From assembly GCA_902799045.1 (NCBI GenBank), contig CADBZH010000009.1, forward strand, positions 37,870-101,869: DNA of 64,000 nucleotides, written 5' to 3'. Position numbers and translations under genes: made by a program. The DNA comes from an uncultured Eubacteriales bacterium (GTDB taxonomy: Bacteria > Bacillota > Clostridia > Christensenellales > Aristaeellaceae). Of the stretch, positions 30,195 to 38,289 are shown piece after piece (within the stretch, counting starts at the first letter, position 1; each line of letters starts with the position of its first letter). The notes beneath the pieces were generated by a model that worked only from the letters and a program-made list of their open reading frames with translations, was not told the DNA's origin and searched no databases.

Positions 30195-32363
30195 CTAAGG
30201 CCTGCCGAGATACTTCATGCAGAGCATCGTGATGTCGTCGAACTGCACCGCGTCGCCGACGAAGGCGTTGATGCCCTCCATCACATTGCGGAGGACGCCC
30301 TCGGGCTCGGCGTCGGGATCGCGGTTCAGGGCTTCGAGCATGCGCTCCGTGCCGAACAGCTCGTCGTGGGCGTTCGTGGCCTCGGCCACGCCGTCGGTGT
30401 AGACGAACAGGCTGTCGCCCGGATTGAGCTCAAAGCTGTGCTCCTTGTAGGGGATGCCCTCCATGGTGGCGACGGCGGGGGAATGGCGGTAGGTGACCAG
30501 CTCGTACTGGCCGCCGGCCCGCCGGATCGTGGGATGCTCGTGGCCGGCGTTGACGGCGATGCCCTTGCCGGTGGAGATTTGCAGCACGGCCAGCCAGACG
30601 GTGACGAACAGCTCCGCCTCGTTGCTCTCGCAGAGCTGGTCGTTCACGTTCTCCAGCGCCTCGCCGGGGGTTTCGCCGTTTTGCAGGTGCGACTTGATCA
30701 GCACCCGGCTGATCATCATGAACAGCGCCGCGGGCACGCCCTTGCCGGACACGTCGGCCATCACCAGGCCGATGTGGTCGTCGTCCACCAGGAAGAAGTC
30801 GTAGAAGTCGCCGCCGACCTCCTTGGCCGGGGTCATGCTGGCGTAGACGTCAAACTCGGGCCGGTTCGGGAAGGCGGGGAACAGGCGGGGCAGCTGGCTG
30901 GCCTGGATGTCGGTGGCCATGTTCAGCTCTGCGCCGATGCGCTCCTTTTCGGCGGTGACGCGCTGCACCTGGTCCACGTATTGCAGCGTCCGGGCGGAGA
31001 GCGTGGCGAAGGATTCCGCCAGCACCTCGATCTCGTCGCCGGTGCGGAAGGCGTCCTCCATGAAGAATTGCAGGTTCTGGCCGCCCAGCGACTGCACGCG
31101 ATTGGTCATCACGCTCAGGGGCTTGACGATGCGCTTGGAGAGCAACAGCGCGCCGGTGACGCCCAGCACCAGGATCACCGCCAGCAGCACCAGGATGGTG
31201 TTCCTGGCCTGGTTCAGGCCGCTGTTGAAGGCGGACTGCGCTCCGCTCAGGATGTCGTCATACTGGGTCTCCATCATCACCGTCGGCTGTTGGGCGAGCT
31301 CCTGGCTCACGGCGGAGATCACCGTCCAGCCCACCTTCTCGATGGGCGCGCCGGTCATGTAGTAGTCCGCGCCGTCCACCGTGACGGAGGTCACGCCGGT
31401 GACGCCCTTCAGGGCGCTTTCGACAAAGGCGCCGAGGCCATTCTCCGTGGAGGCGCGCAGATCCTCCGCCTCCGCGGGGTCGCGCACCCGCAGCGCGCCT
31501 TCCGTCATCGGGGAGAACACCACGTGGCCATACTGGTTCACGATGAAGGTGAACGAGCCGTTTCCGCCGGTGCCGGCGACCGCCTCGGCCATGTTGTCGA
31601 GGAACAGATCCGCGCCGACGACGGCGGCCAGGCGGTTGCCATGGTAGACGGGCAGCGCGCACATGATGCCGATCTGGCCGGTGAACACGTCCTGCACCAC
31701 GTCGGTGTAGAAGAGGTGGCCGGTCTCCCTGGCACCCATGTACCAGGCCCGCTCACGGATGGGAATGGGCATCAGCGCGCCGCTTTCGTCATACTTCCCG
31801 GCGGAGTGGTCGTCCGCCAGCAGCATGGCGCCCTGGGGCAGGGCGATGTAGCAGGAATTGACGTTGCCGTTGGCGTACAGCGCCTTCATCATGTCAGACA
31901 TGTTCGCGACCAGCCCCAGCTGTTCCGCCAGCTCCGGGTCGTTCAGATTCAGCCCCTCCTCCGACAGCAGCTGCACGGTGATCGTGCCCTCCTGGGCGGG
32001 GTCGGGCAGGGCGTAGGGCTGCGCGACGTAGTTCTCGGAATTGTGGAAGAGGTTGCCGGCATAGTCGCCCAGCATGTTCACCGTGTCCGCCAGGTCCTCA
32101 AACAGGTCGTTGGCGATGTAGGCCTCCATCTGGGTGCTCTGGCCCATGCTCTGGGAGATCACCGCGTCCATGATCTGGCGGGTGCTCTCCGCGATGGCGG
32201 CCTTCTGACGGCTGTTGGTGTCCGTCACCAGGCTGCCGAGGCTTCCCGCCTGGTGGACGATGACCACGGTGTAGGCCGCCATCATCAAAATGATGACGTA
32301 CAGCACCAGGTTGAAGATCTTTTGCTGGATGCCGCCGAAAACCAGGTTCTTGTACTTTTTCAT
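30195..32363 (-). CDS. Membrane sensor PP2C phosphatase (SpoIIE/RsbU type) with Cache and HAMP domains
   Basis: This 722-residue protein has a first membrane span at about residues 15-37, then a large extracellular Cache-like sensor (about 40-380) with WYMGARETGHLFYTD and the phrase TGQIGIMCALPVY. A second span at about 393-412 leads to a HAMP segment (KRIVKPLSVMTNRV) and a coiled linker with the signature ELNMATDIQASQLPRLFP. A C-terminal PP2C phosphatase follows (about 500-722) with KEVGGDFYDFF, VMADVSGKGVPAAL and FDDITMLCM for metal binding. Such proteins dephosphorylate anti-sigma-factor antagonists or related phosphoproteins in response to an outside signal. No partner antagonist gene is nearby. 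Confidence 0.93.
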   Translation of the reverse strand: MKKYKNLVFGGIQQKIFNLVLYVIILMMAAYTVVIVHQAGSLGSLVTDTNSRQKAAIAESTRQIMDAVISQSMGQSTQMEAYIANDLFEDLADTVNMLGDYAGNLFHNSENYVAQPYALPDPAQEGTITVQLLSEEGLNLNDPELAEQLGLVANMSDMMKALYANGNVNSCYIALPQGAMLLADDHSAGKYDESGALMPIPIRERAWYMGARETGHLFYTDVVQDVFTGQIGIMCALPVYHGNRLAAVVGADLFLDNMAEAVAGTGGNGSFTFIVNQYGHVVFSPMTEGALRVRDPAEAEDLRASTENGLGAFVESALKGVTGVTSVTVDGADYYMTGAPIEKVGWTVISAVSQELAQQPTVMMETQYDDILSGAQSAFNSGLNQARNTILVLLAVILVLGVTGALLLSKRIVKPLSVMTNRVQSLGGQNLQFFMEDAFRTGDEIEVLAESFATLSARTLQYVDQVQRVTAEKERIGAELNMATDIQASQLPRLFPAFPNRPEFDVYASMTPAKEVGGDFYDFFLVDDDHIGLVMADVSGKGVPAALFMMISRVLIKSHLQNGETPGEALENVNDQLCESNEAELFVTVWLAVLQISTGKGIAVNAGHEHPTIRRAGGQYELVTYRHSPAVATMEGIPYKEHSFELNPGDSLFVYTDGVAEATNAHDELFGTERMLEALNRDPDAEPEGVLRNVMEGINAFVGDAVQFDDITMLCMKYLGRP

Positions 32364-32516
32364 TGCCTGCCTCCAAGTGCGTCAAACTATACTTACTATA
32401 TAGGATAAGCATTTCTGAGAGAAAACACAAGGGCGGGTTTGTAAAAAACCGGGCGATTGAAGCGCCTGGCGGTTATCGCCATTCGCCCGTTGCCCGATGC
32501 GCGCCGTAAGTGTTAA

Positions 32517-32592
32517 GTTTTCCGCATCCCCGCGCATCCGCCGCGCCGGCAGGCGGCGGAAGAGGGGGCGGCTGCGAGAAAGTGCGGAAAAC
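32517..32592. repeat. Long imperfect hairpin upstream of the lipid module
   Basis: GTTTTCCGCA (32517-32526) pairs with TGCGGAAAAC (32583-32592). Inside, TCCGCCGC (32537-32544) pairs with GCGGCGGA (32553-32560). It precedes the module's promoter, so it is more likely a terminator or boundary than a leader. The rest of the 299-base gap shows nothing else. Confidence 0.5.
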
Positions 32593-32596
32593 GGGA

Positions 32597-32633
32597 TGGA
32601 CGAAACCGGCGATTTGTGATATGATTTATCATA
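32597..32633 (+). promoter_or_regulatory. Promoter overlapped by a perfect 14-bp palindrome
   Basis: TGGACG (32597-32602), 17 bases and TATGAT (32620-32625) make a moderate promoter. The -10 box is the left arm of TATGAT-TT-ATCATA (32620-32633), a perfect palindrome. A repressor bound there would block the promoter. Confidence 0.5.
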
Positions 32634-32662
32634 ACATCCAGAGGATACCGGGAGGGATTTGC

Positions 32663-33520
32663 GTGAGCAGGAGATTTGGAGACCGCAAGGACGCGACCAG
32701 GGTGCGCGGCATGGATTCCATGCACTACATCATGCCGCTGATGTACCCCAACCGATGCGACAATGAGGCGTTCATTTCCGAGATGATCGATCTGACGAAC
32801 GCCATGGCCTGGCTGGAGAAGCGCAACGCCGCCAAGCCGGAGTACAAGTACAACGCCTTCCAGCTGATCGTCACCGCCGTTCTGAAGACCATCACCCAGC
32901 GGCCCCAGCTGAATCGCTTCTACGCCAACTACAACCTCTACCAGCGCAACGACGTGTCCGCCGCGTTCACCATCAAGAAGCAGTTCAGGGACGAGAGCGA
33001 CGAGGGCCTGGCCTTCATCCACGCCAAGCCCACCGACACCATCGAAACCGTGCACGACGAGATCCACCGCCAGGTGAGCTACGTGCGTTACGAGGGCAAG
33101 GACCAGTCCACCGAGAGCATGGATTTCATCCAGAAGCTGCCCTTCAAGAAGCTGATCGGCGCGGGCGCGCGGTTCCTGGACCGCCGCGGCTGGATGCCCC
33201 GGTCGGTGATCGCCACCGACCCGTTCCAGTCCTCCGTGGTGCTGGCGAACCTGGGCTCCATCAAGCTGCACGCGGGCTATCATCACCTGACCAACTGGGG
33301 CACCACCTCGGTGTTCGTGGTGATCGGCGAGATCAAGCCCCGCAAGCTGCTCTGCGCCGACGGCGAGGAACGGCTGCTGACCAGCGTGGACATCGGCCTG
33401 ACCGTGGACGAGCGCATTTCCGACGGCTTCTACTGCTCCCGGGCGGTGCAGCTGCTTCGGAAGCTGCTGGAGAACCCGGAGCTTCTGGAACGACCCCTGG
33501 AGGAGAAGGTGGAGATCTGA
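32663..33520 (+). CDS. Stand-alone acyltransferase-fold protein (2-oxoacid dehydrogenase E2 / CAT-like) with altered active site
   Basis: This 285-residue protein resembles the catalytic domain of dihydrolipoyl acyltransferase (E2) and chloramphenicol acetyltransferase. It has no lipoyl or subunit-binding domain, and no E1 or E3 genes are near. Recognisable parts are MHYIMPLMYPNRCDNEAF near the N-terminus, NAFQLIVTAVLKTITQRPQL, NRFYANYNLYQRNDVSAAFT, a GTTSVFVVIGE strand and, at the C-terminus, the motif TVDERISDGFY. In active E2/CAT enzymes this motif is HxxxDG, but here the His is Glu (DERISDG). So the usual base is missing and acyl transfer may be altered or lost. I start it at GTG 32663, six bases after GGAGGG. 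Its stop overlaps the next start (TGATG). Confidence 0.8.
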   Translation: MSRRFGDRKDATRVRGMDSMHYIMPLMYPNRCDNEAFISEMIDLTNAMAWLEKRNAAKPEYKYNAFQLIVTAVLKTITQRPQLNRFYANYNLYQRNDVSAAFTIKKQFRDESDEGLAFIHAKPTDTIETVHDEIHRQVSYVRYEGKDQSTESMDFIQKLPFKKLIGAGARFLDRRGWMPRSVIATDPFQSSVVLANLGSIKLHAGYHHLTNWGTTSVFVVIGEIKPRKLLCADGEERLLTSVDIGLTVDERISDGFYCSRAVQLLRKLLENPELLERPLEEKVEI

Positions 33521-34281
33521 TGGGCAAGGGTGTGTCCTATGGCGTCTATCGCGCCGTGCGATGGCTGGCGAGCCTGATCATTCCGAAGCCGGAATACATC
33601 GGCCTGGAAAACGTGCCGGAGGGCCCGTGCGTGCTGGTGGGCAACCATGCCCAGATGTACGGCCCCGTCTATGCGGAGGTCTGGCTGACGGGCGAGCGGG
33701 CTATCTGGTGCAACGGCGAGATGATGCACGCGAATGAGGTGCCGGACTATGCCTATCGCGACTTCTGGGGCAGCAAGCCGGCCTGGAGCAAGGGGTTCTG
33801 GCGCGTCCTCTCCTATGTCATCGCGCCGATCTGCGCCAGCGTGTTTTCCAACGCCCATTGCATCGGGGTCTACCGCGACGCGCGCCTGAAGGACACGTTC
33901 AAGGAATCGCTGGAGGCGCTGGAGGCGGGCAAGCGGGTGGTGATCTTCCCGGACTGGGACAAGCCCTACAACGATATCATCTATGAGTTCCAGGACCGGT
34001 TCATCGCCCTGGGGCGGATGTACCAGCGCCAGTTCGGAAAGCTGCTGGCGTTCGTGCCGATGTACGCGGCCCCGTCGATCCGCAAGGTGGCCATCGGCAA
34101 GCCGGTCTACTACGACGACGCCGCCCGTCCGAGCGAGGAGCGGACGCGGGTGTGCGAGGCGCTGATGGACGCCGTGACTGCCCTGGGCAAATCGCTGCCG
34201 AGGCACCGGGTGACCCCGTTCCCGAACCTGCCGAGGAAGGAATGGCGCTGGAGTCGGCCGGAGGGGGAGGAGCCGCGATGA
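33520..34281 (+). CDS. PlsC-like acyltransferase homologue with degenerate motif I
   Basis: This 253-residue protein has the fold outline of 1-acylglycerol-3-phosphate acyltransferases, which acylate glycerolipids at the membrane. A hydrophobic N-terminus precedes GPCVLVGNHAQMYGP, the position of the HX4D motif I, but Asp is replaced by Gly (HAQMYG). Motif III reads VVIFPDWDKPYND rather than FPEG. Towards the end FVPMYAAPSIRKVAIGKPV matches the last conserved strand. The changes could alter or remove acyltransferase activity. It is locked into an operon by start-stop overlaps on both sides: an acyltransferase-fold protein before it and a PAP2 phosphatase after it. Confidence 0.75.
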   Translation: MGKGVSYGVYRAVRWLASLIIPKPEYIGLENVPEGPCVLVGNHAQMYGPVYAEVWLTGERAIWCNGEMMHANEVPDYAYRDFWGSKPAWSKGFWRVLSYVIAPICASVFSNAHCIGVYRDARLKDTFKESLEALEAGKRVVIFPDWDKPYNDIIYEFQDRFIALGRMYQRQFGKLLAFVPMYAAPSIRKVAIGKPVYYDDAARPSEERTRVCEALMDAVTALGKSLPRHRVTPFPNLPRKEWRWSRPEGEEPR

Positions 34282-34964
34282 GAAAGCCGGCGGTGGATTA
34301 TCGCGAGCTGCGCTGGAGCCGGCTCAACGAGCCGCGCTTCCGGCATGTGAAGCTGCTCGCGGGGTGGCTGGTCTATCTCGCGCTCTACTTTGTCACCGAA
34401 AACCTGATCCCGGCCTCCCGCTGCCATGTGATCCACTGCGCGCTGGACGACGCCATCCCCTTTTCGGAGGGCTTCCTGGTGTTCTACGTGTACTGGTATT
34501 TCCTGCTGGCGGGGTCGCTTTTGTATTTCCTGCTCTACGATATCCGCAGCTTCAAGCGGCTGCAGGTCTTCATCATGATCACGCAGGCCGTGGCGATGCT
34601 GACCTACATCCTCTATCCCAGCATCCAGCTGCTGCGGCCGGAGCGATTCGAGCGGGACAACGTCCTCACCCGGCTGATGGCGTTCATCTACGCCTTTGAC
34701 ACGCCCACCGGCGTCTGCCCGTCGCTGCACGTGGCCTATTCGATGGGCATCGCCTGGGTGTGGTGCCGCCGGGAGGCGGGCGGCACGCTCTGGAAGGGCT
34801 TCACCGTGCTGTCGGCCGTGCTGATCTCCATATCGACGGCGTTTGTCAAGCAGCATTCGGTGGTGGACATACTGGCCGCGATTCCCGTCGGCGCCTTGGC
34901 CGGCCTGCAGGTTTTCGGGAGGACGCGGCTGAACCGATGGATCGAAAGGGGAGAGAACCGATGA
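34278..34964 (+). CDS. PAP2-type membrane phosphatase
   Basis: This 228-residue protein has five or six membrane spans and the three-part PAP2 signature: LLRPERF (motif C1-like, about residue 118), CPSLHVAYSM (about 145-154, PSxxH) and VKQHSVVDILA (about 191-201, HxxxD). It should remove phosphate from a lipid phosphate at the outer face of the membrane, for example phosphatidic acid, undecaprenyl pyrophosphate or a phosphoinositol-type lipid. ATG 34278 overlaps the previous stop as ATGA. Reading frames further upstream are out-of-frame shadows of the PlsC-like gene. It is followed by GtrA with another ATGA overlap. Confidence 0.88.
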   Translation: MRKPAVDYRELRWSRLNEPRFRHVKLLAGWLVYLALYFVTENLIPASRCHVIHCALDDAIPFSEGFLVFYVYWYFLLAGSLLYFLLYDIRSFKRLQVFIMITQAVAMLTYILYPSIQLLRPERFERDNVLTRLMAFIYAFDTPTGVCPSLHVAYSMGIAWVWCRREAGGTLWKGFTVLSAVLISISTAFVKQHSVVDILAAIPVGALAGLQVFGRTRLNRWIERGENR

Positions 34965-35356
34965 AGGAATTGGGTCGCATGTTGAAATTCACGCTGTTTT
35001 CGATCAGCGCGGGGCTGATCGAGATCGGCTCGTTCACCCTGTTCAACGAGGTGATGCGCCTGCCCTACTGGCTGGGCTACCTGCTGGCGCTGGTGCTGTC
35101 GGTGCTGTGGAACTTCACGCTGAACCGGCGCTACACGTTCAAGTCCGCCAGCAACATCCCCATCGCGATGGTGAAGGTGGCGGCCTTCTACGTGGTGTTC
35201 ACGCCCCTCTCCACCTGGCTGGAGCACTATTACACCGCCACGCTGGGCTGGAACGAGTACGTCGCCACGGGCCTGAACATGCTGCTCAATTTCGTCACCG
35301 AGTTCCTCTACCAGCGCTACTTCGTGTTCGGCAAGAGCGTCGACACCCGCAAATAG
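34961..35356 (+). CDS. GtrA family membrane protein
   Basis: This 131-residue protein is a GtrA/DPMS-like four-span protein, thought to help polyprenyl-phosphate-linked sugars cross the membrane. The start region KFTLFSISAGLIEIGSFTLF, the segment LSVLWNFTLNRRYTF (about residues 45-59) and the ending LNFVTEFLYQRYFVFG (about 109-124) are the usual marks. It is the last of four genes linked by overlapping stops and starts (two acyltransferase-fold proteins and PAP2). No glycosyltransferase of the GtrB type is in the operon, so its lipid-linked substrate must come from elsewhere. Confidence 0.9.
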   Translation: MKELGRMLKFTLFSISAGLIEIGSFTLFNEVMRLPYWLGYLLALVLSVLWNFTLNRRYTFKSASNIPIAMVKVAAFYVVFTPLSTWLEHYYTATLGWNEYVATGLNMLLNFVTEFLYQRYFVFGKSVDTRK

Positions 35357-35357
35357 C

Positions 35358-36134
35358 ATGGACAGGATACACATGATCGGTTACGACGCCGTGCACCCTG
35401 CGGACTTCATCTACGACATGCCGCCCCACCACGAGCACTACCTGCTGATCCTGACGCATACCCGCGCCCGCTTCTGGCAGGGGGAGGAGTCCCAGGTGGT
35501 CCCGGCGAACCACGCGGCGCTGTTCGCGCCGGATTCGCGGATCCGCTACGGCGCCTGCGATGGCAGCTACGGCAACGACTGGATCATATTCGATTCCGAC
35601 GAGACCTACGTGACCCAGTTCCCGCTGGTCGGCGCGCCCTTTCCGGTGATGGATCCGGAATACTGCCACAGCCTGTTCAAGCTGCTCACCTGGGAGCACA
35701 TGCAGGACAGCTATGAAACCGTGGAGGCCCAGCTGATGTCGGTGCTGATGACCAAGCTGCGCGCCGACATCGTCCGTCCGGACGCCGAGGACTATCGCGG
35801 CGAGCTGCTGGCGCTGCGCCGTCGCATCGTCAACCAGCCGGCCCGGCCCTGGAACGTGTCCGCCATGGCGGCCCAGCTGCACATCAGCGCGGGCTATCTG
35901 CAACTGCTGTACAAGCGGCAGTTCGGCGTCTCCTGCATGGACGACGTGATCGCCAGCCGGATCCGCCTGGCGAAGGACTACCTGACCCACACCCGCCTGC
36001 GCGTGCAGGAGATCGCCGCCATCTGCGGCTACAACAACGCCGAGCACTTCTCCCGCCAGTTCCGCAAGCTGACCGGGGTGACGCCGGGGGAGTTCCGGAA
36101 GAAGGGCGTACCGAGAACAGAGAGCGGGGAGTAG
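35358..36134 (+). CDS. AraC family regulator
   Basis: This 258-residue transcription factor has an N-terminal cupin sensor (HHEHYLLILTHTRARFW, about residues 24-40) and a C-terminal AraC domain. The two helix-turn-helix units are VSAMAAQLHISAGYLQLLYK (about 164-183) and VQEIAAICGYNNAEHFSRQF (about 214-233). It starts one base after the GtrA stop and has no promoter of its own that I can see, so it may be the tail of the lipid-module operon and its possible regulator. It is followed by a dispersed repeat and the convergent MATE gene. Confidence 0.9.
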   Translation: MDRIHMIGYDAVHPADFIYDMPPHHEHYLLILTHTRARFWQGEESQVVPANHAALFAPDSRIRYGACDGSYGNDWIIFDSDETYVTQFPLVGAPFPVMDPEYCHSLFKLLTWEHMQDSYETVEAQLMSVLMTKLRADIVRPDAEDYRGELLALRRRIVNQPARPWNVSAMAAQLHISAGYLQLLYKRQFGVSCMDDVIASRIRLAKDYLTHTRLRVQEIAAICGYNNAEHFSRQFRKLTGVTPGEFRKKGVPRTESGE

Positions 36135-36139
36135 GCGCC

Positions 36140-36196
36140 CCAGGCTCCCCTGTGCAAGGGGAGCTGTCCGCAAAGCGGACTGAGGGGTTGTTTCAG
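36140..36196. repeat. Dispersed repeat (GCTCCCC...GAGGGGTTG family)
   Basis: GCTCCCC-TGTGCAA-GGGGAGC and TCCGC-AAA-GCGGA form two small hairpins, followed by TGAGGGGTTGT. Same family as 13502-13640. It lies between convergent genes and may serve as a terminator. Confidence 0.65.
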
Positions 36197-36213
36197 AATC
36201 GGGCCTTTATGGA

Positions 36214-37596
36214 TCACATCGTCGTCGCGTGGGCGTGTCGCAGGCCGGTCCGCACGCGCCCGGCGCTTTTTTTCCGCCACCAGAGGTATCTCAGCACACA
36301 GAACAGCGCGCTGACGGCCCAGGTGAGCCCCGCCGTCCACCAGATGGTCCACACGCCCAGGCCGGAGACCGCCAGCAGCGCCATCGGCAGGAAGATGCGG
36401 CAGAGCATTTCGATCAGGCCGTTGATGAACGAGAACAGTGCGTCGCCCACGCCGTTCAAAACGCCGCGCACCACGTAGATCGTGCCCAGGAACACGTAGA
36501 AGCAGCTGGTGATCCGCACGGCGCGGCCGCCCAGGGCGATGACCTCCGGGTCGCTGACGAACACGCGGATGATCTGTCCGCCCAGCAGCTGCATCAGCCC
36601 CAGCATGGCCAGCGAGAACGCGGCCATCACCAGCATGCTGTCCCGCAGCCCGGCGCGCACCCGGTCGTTGCGGCTGGCGCCGAAGTTCTGCCCCGCGTAG
36701 GTGGAAAGCGCCATGCTCAGCGAGCCGAAGGGCTGCTGGGTGAGCTGTTCCACGCGGGTGGTGGCGGTGAAGGCGGCGACGGCGGCGGTGCCGAAGCCGT
36801 TGACCACGGTTTGCAGCGCCGTGGTGGAGATGGCGATCATCGACCACTGCAGCGCCAGCGGCAGGCCCAGGCGCACGGCGCGTCCGGCGATCTGCCGGTC
36901 AAAGGCGCGCTCCTGCCGGGTCAGCATGAAATAGGGGTTGGTGCGCAGGGCATAGCCCAGGCAGCCCAGGCCCGCGATCAGGTGGCCCAGCATCGTCGCC
37001 AGCGCCGCGCCGAACACGCCCATGTTGAACGTGCGGACGAAGAGGATGTCCAGCACCACGTTCAGAAGGCAGGCCACGATCAGGAAGATCAGCGGCGTGC
37101 GGGAGTCGCCCAGCGCCCGCAGCATCGACGCGGAGTAATTGTACACACCGATCAGCGGCACGCTCAGGCAGGTCATGCGCATGTAGGTGATGGCGTCGGG
37201 CAGGATGTCCTCCGGCGTGCCCAGCAGGCGCAGCGCTGTGGGCGTCAGCGCGAAGGCCACCGCGCCCATGAACAGCGAGGCGGAGAACATGATGTATGCT
37301 GAATTCGCGATGGCGCGCTTCACCTTTTCCGCATCGCCCGCGCCGAAGAACTGGGCCGTGACGATGCCGCCGCCGCTGGAGATGCCGTTGCAGACGGAGA
37401 AGAACAGGAACGAGATCGAGCCCGTGGCCCCCACCGCCGCCAGCGCGTTCGCGCCGATGAACTGGCCCACGATGATGGAATCGGCCAGGTTGTAGGCCTG
37501 CTGGAAGAGATTGCCCACCAGCAGCGGAAACGCGAAGGCCGCCAGCAGCGCCAGCGGGCGGCCCTGGCTCATGTTCATGGTTCTGGATCGTGCCAT
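36214..37596 (-). CDS. MATE family efflux transporter
   Basis: This 460-residue protein has twelve hydrophobic segments in two halves, as in MATE multidrug/cation antiporters. Typical stretches are PLLVGNLFQQAYNLADSIIV (about residues 23-42), AALAAVGATGSISFL and, in the second half, ALQWSMIAISTTALQTVVNG. ATG 37596 is preceded by GAGGA at a spacing of ten. A much longer open frame runs on upstream, but only because the opposite strand is coding. It belongs to the DinF/NorM-like branch common in Clostridia. The exported compound is unknown. It has no operon partner. Confidence 0.93.
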   Translation of the reverse strand: MARSRTMNMSQGRPLALLAAFAFPLLVGNLFQQAYNLADSIIVGQFIGANALAAVGATGSISFLFFSVCNGISSGGGIVTAQFFGAGDAEKVKRAIANSAYIMFSASLFMGAVAFALTPTALRLLGTPEDILPDAITYMRMTCLSVPLIGVYNYSASMLRALGDSRTPLIFLIVACLLNVVLDILFVRTFNMGVFGAALATMLGHLIAGLGCLGYALRTNPYFMLTRQERAFDRQIAGRAVRLGLPLALQWSMIAISTTALQTVVNGFGTAAVAAFTATTRVEQLTQQPFGSLSMALSTYAGQNFGASRNDRVRAGLRDSMLVMAAFSLAMLGLMQLLGGQIIRVFVSDPEVIALGGRAVRITSCFYVFLGTIYVVRGVLNGVGDALFSFINGLIEMLCRIFLPMALLAVSGLGVWTIWWTAGLTWAVSALFCVLRYLWWRKKSAGRVRTGLRHAHATTM

Positions 37597-37716
37597 ATGA
37601 TTTGTATTCCTCTTACGCGCGGTATTTGCGCTACATAAAATACATCTGTTGCCCCCGCTTTTCAATGAACAATGCTCACGCTTTATTGATCTATCCTCAT
37701 CTGTTGAGTTAAAATC

Positions 37717-37745
37717 TTGTCGCGAAACGGGCGAGTATGTATAAT
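37717..37745 (+). promoter_or_regulatory. Sigma-A promoter of the VOC-TIM barrel-AKR operon
   Basis: TTGTCG (37717-37722), 17 bases and TATAAT (37740-37745), about 65 bases before the first gene. Confidence 0.75.
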
Positions 37746-37809
37746 GAAATCGTAACCTTGGACGATATCGGACAAGGCAATCGCTGCGAATGACGAAGGA
37801 GGATTCATC

Positions 37810-38274
37810 ATGGCTGGTGTGGTTGGAACGCATTTGTTTGCACAGGTCGGCTTTATCGTGAAGGACGTGGAGGCGACCAAGCGGAAGTGGGCGTCTTTCC
37901 TGGGCGTGGAGGTGCCGGACACGGTGGACGGCGGCGAATACGCCGTGACGGGCACCACCTTCATGGGGAAGCCCGCCCCGGAGGCGAACTGCCTGATGGC
38001 CTTCTTTGACGTGGGTCCCGGTCTTCAGCTGGAGCTGATCCAGCCCAACGACGCGCCGTCCACCTGGCGGAACTTCCTCAATGAGCACGGCGAGGGCATG
38101 CACCACATCGCCTTCCAGGTGCGCGATTCCGCCGACAAGGTGGCCAGCGCGGAGGCCGCCGGGCTGAAGCTGATCCAGCACGGCAGGTATGGCGACGGCG
38201 GCGGCGAATACAACTACCTCGACGCGCCGGAGCTGAAGTGCATCGTGGAGCTTTTGGAGAGCTACGAAAAGTGA
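37810..38274 (+). CDS. VOC (glyoxalase/methylmalonyl-CoA epimerase-like) protein
   Basis: This 154-residue protein has the paired beta-alpha-beta-beta-beta units of the vicinal-oxygen-chelate fold. Metal-binding candidates are His in THLFAQVGFIVKDVEAT, Glu in LQLELIQP and the GMHHIAFQV strand, with a final Glu in CIVELLE. The sequence most resembles methylmalonyl-CoA epimerase-like members, but no mutase or carboxylase genes are near. The neighbours, a sugar isomerase-like TIM barrel and an aldo-keto reductase, suggest a step in the breakdown of an unusual sugar or inositol. AGGAGG precedes the ATG. Confidence 0.8.
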   Translation: MAGVVGTHLFAQVGFIVKDVEATKRKWASFLGVEVPDTVDGGEYAVTGTTFMGKPAPEANCLMAFFDVGPGLQLELIQPNDAPSTWRNFLNEHGEGMHHIAFQVRDSADKVASAEAAGLKLIQHGRYGDGGGEYNYLDAPELKCIVELLESYEK

Positions 38275-38289
38275 CAAACGCGAGGAGGG

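Noticed and set aside
32663-33520. Pyruvate dehydrogenase complex E2 subunit
   Set aside because: It has no lipoyl or peripheral-subunit-binding domain, no E1/E3 neighbours, and the catalytic His is replaced by Glu.
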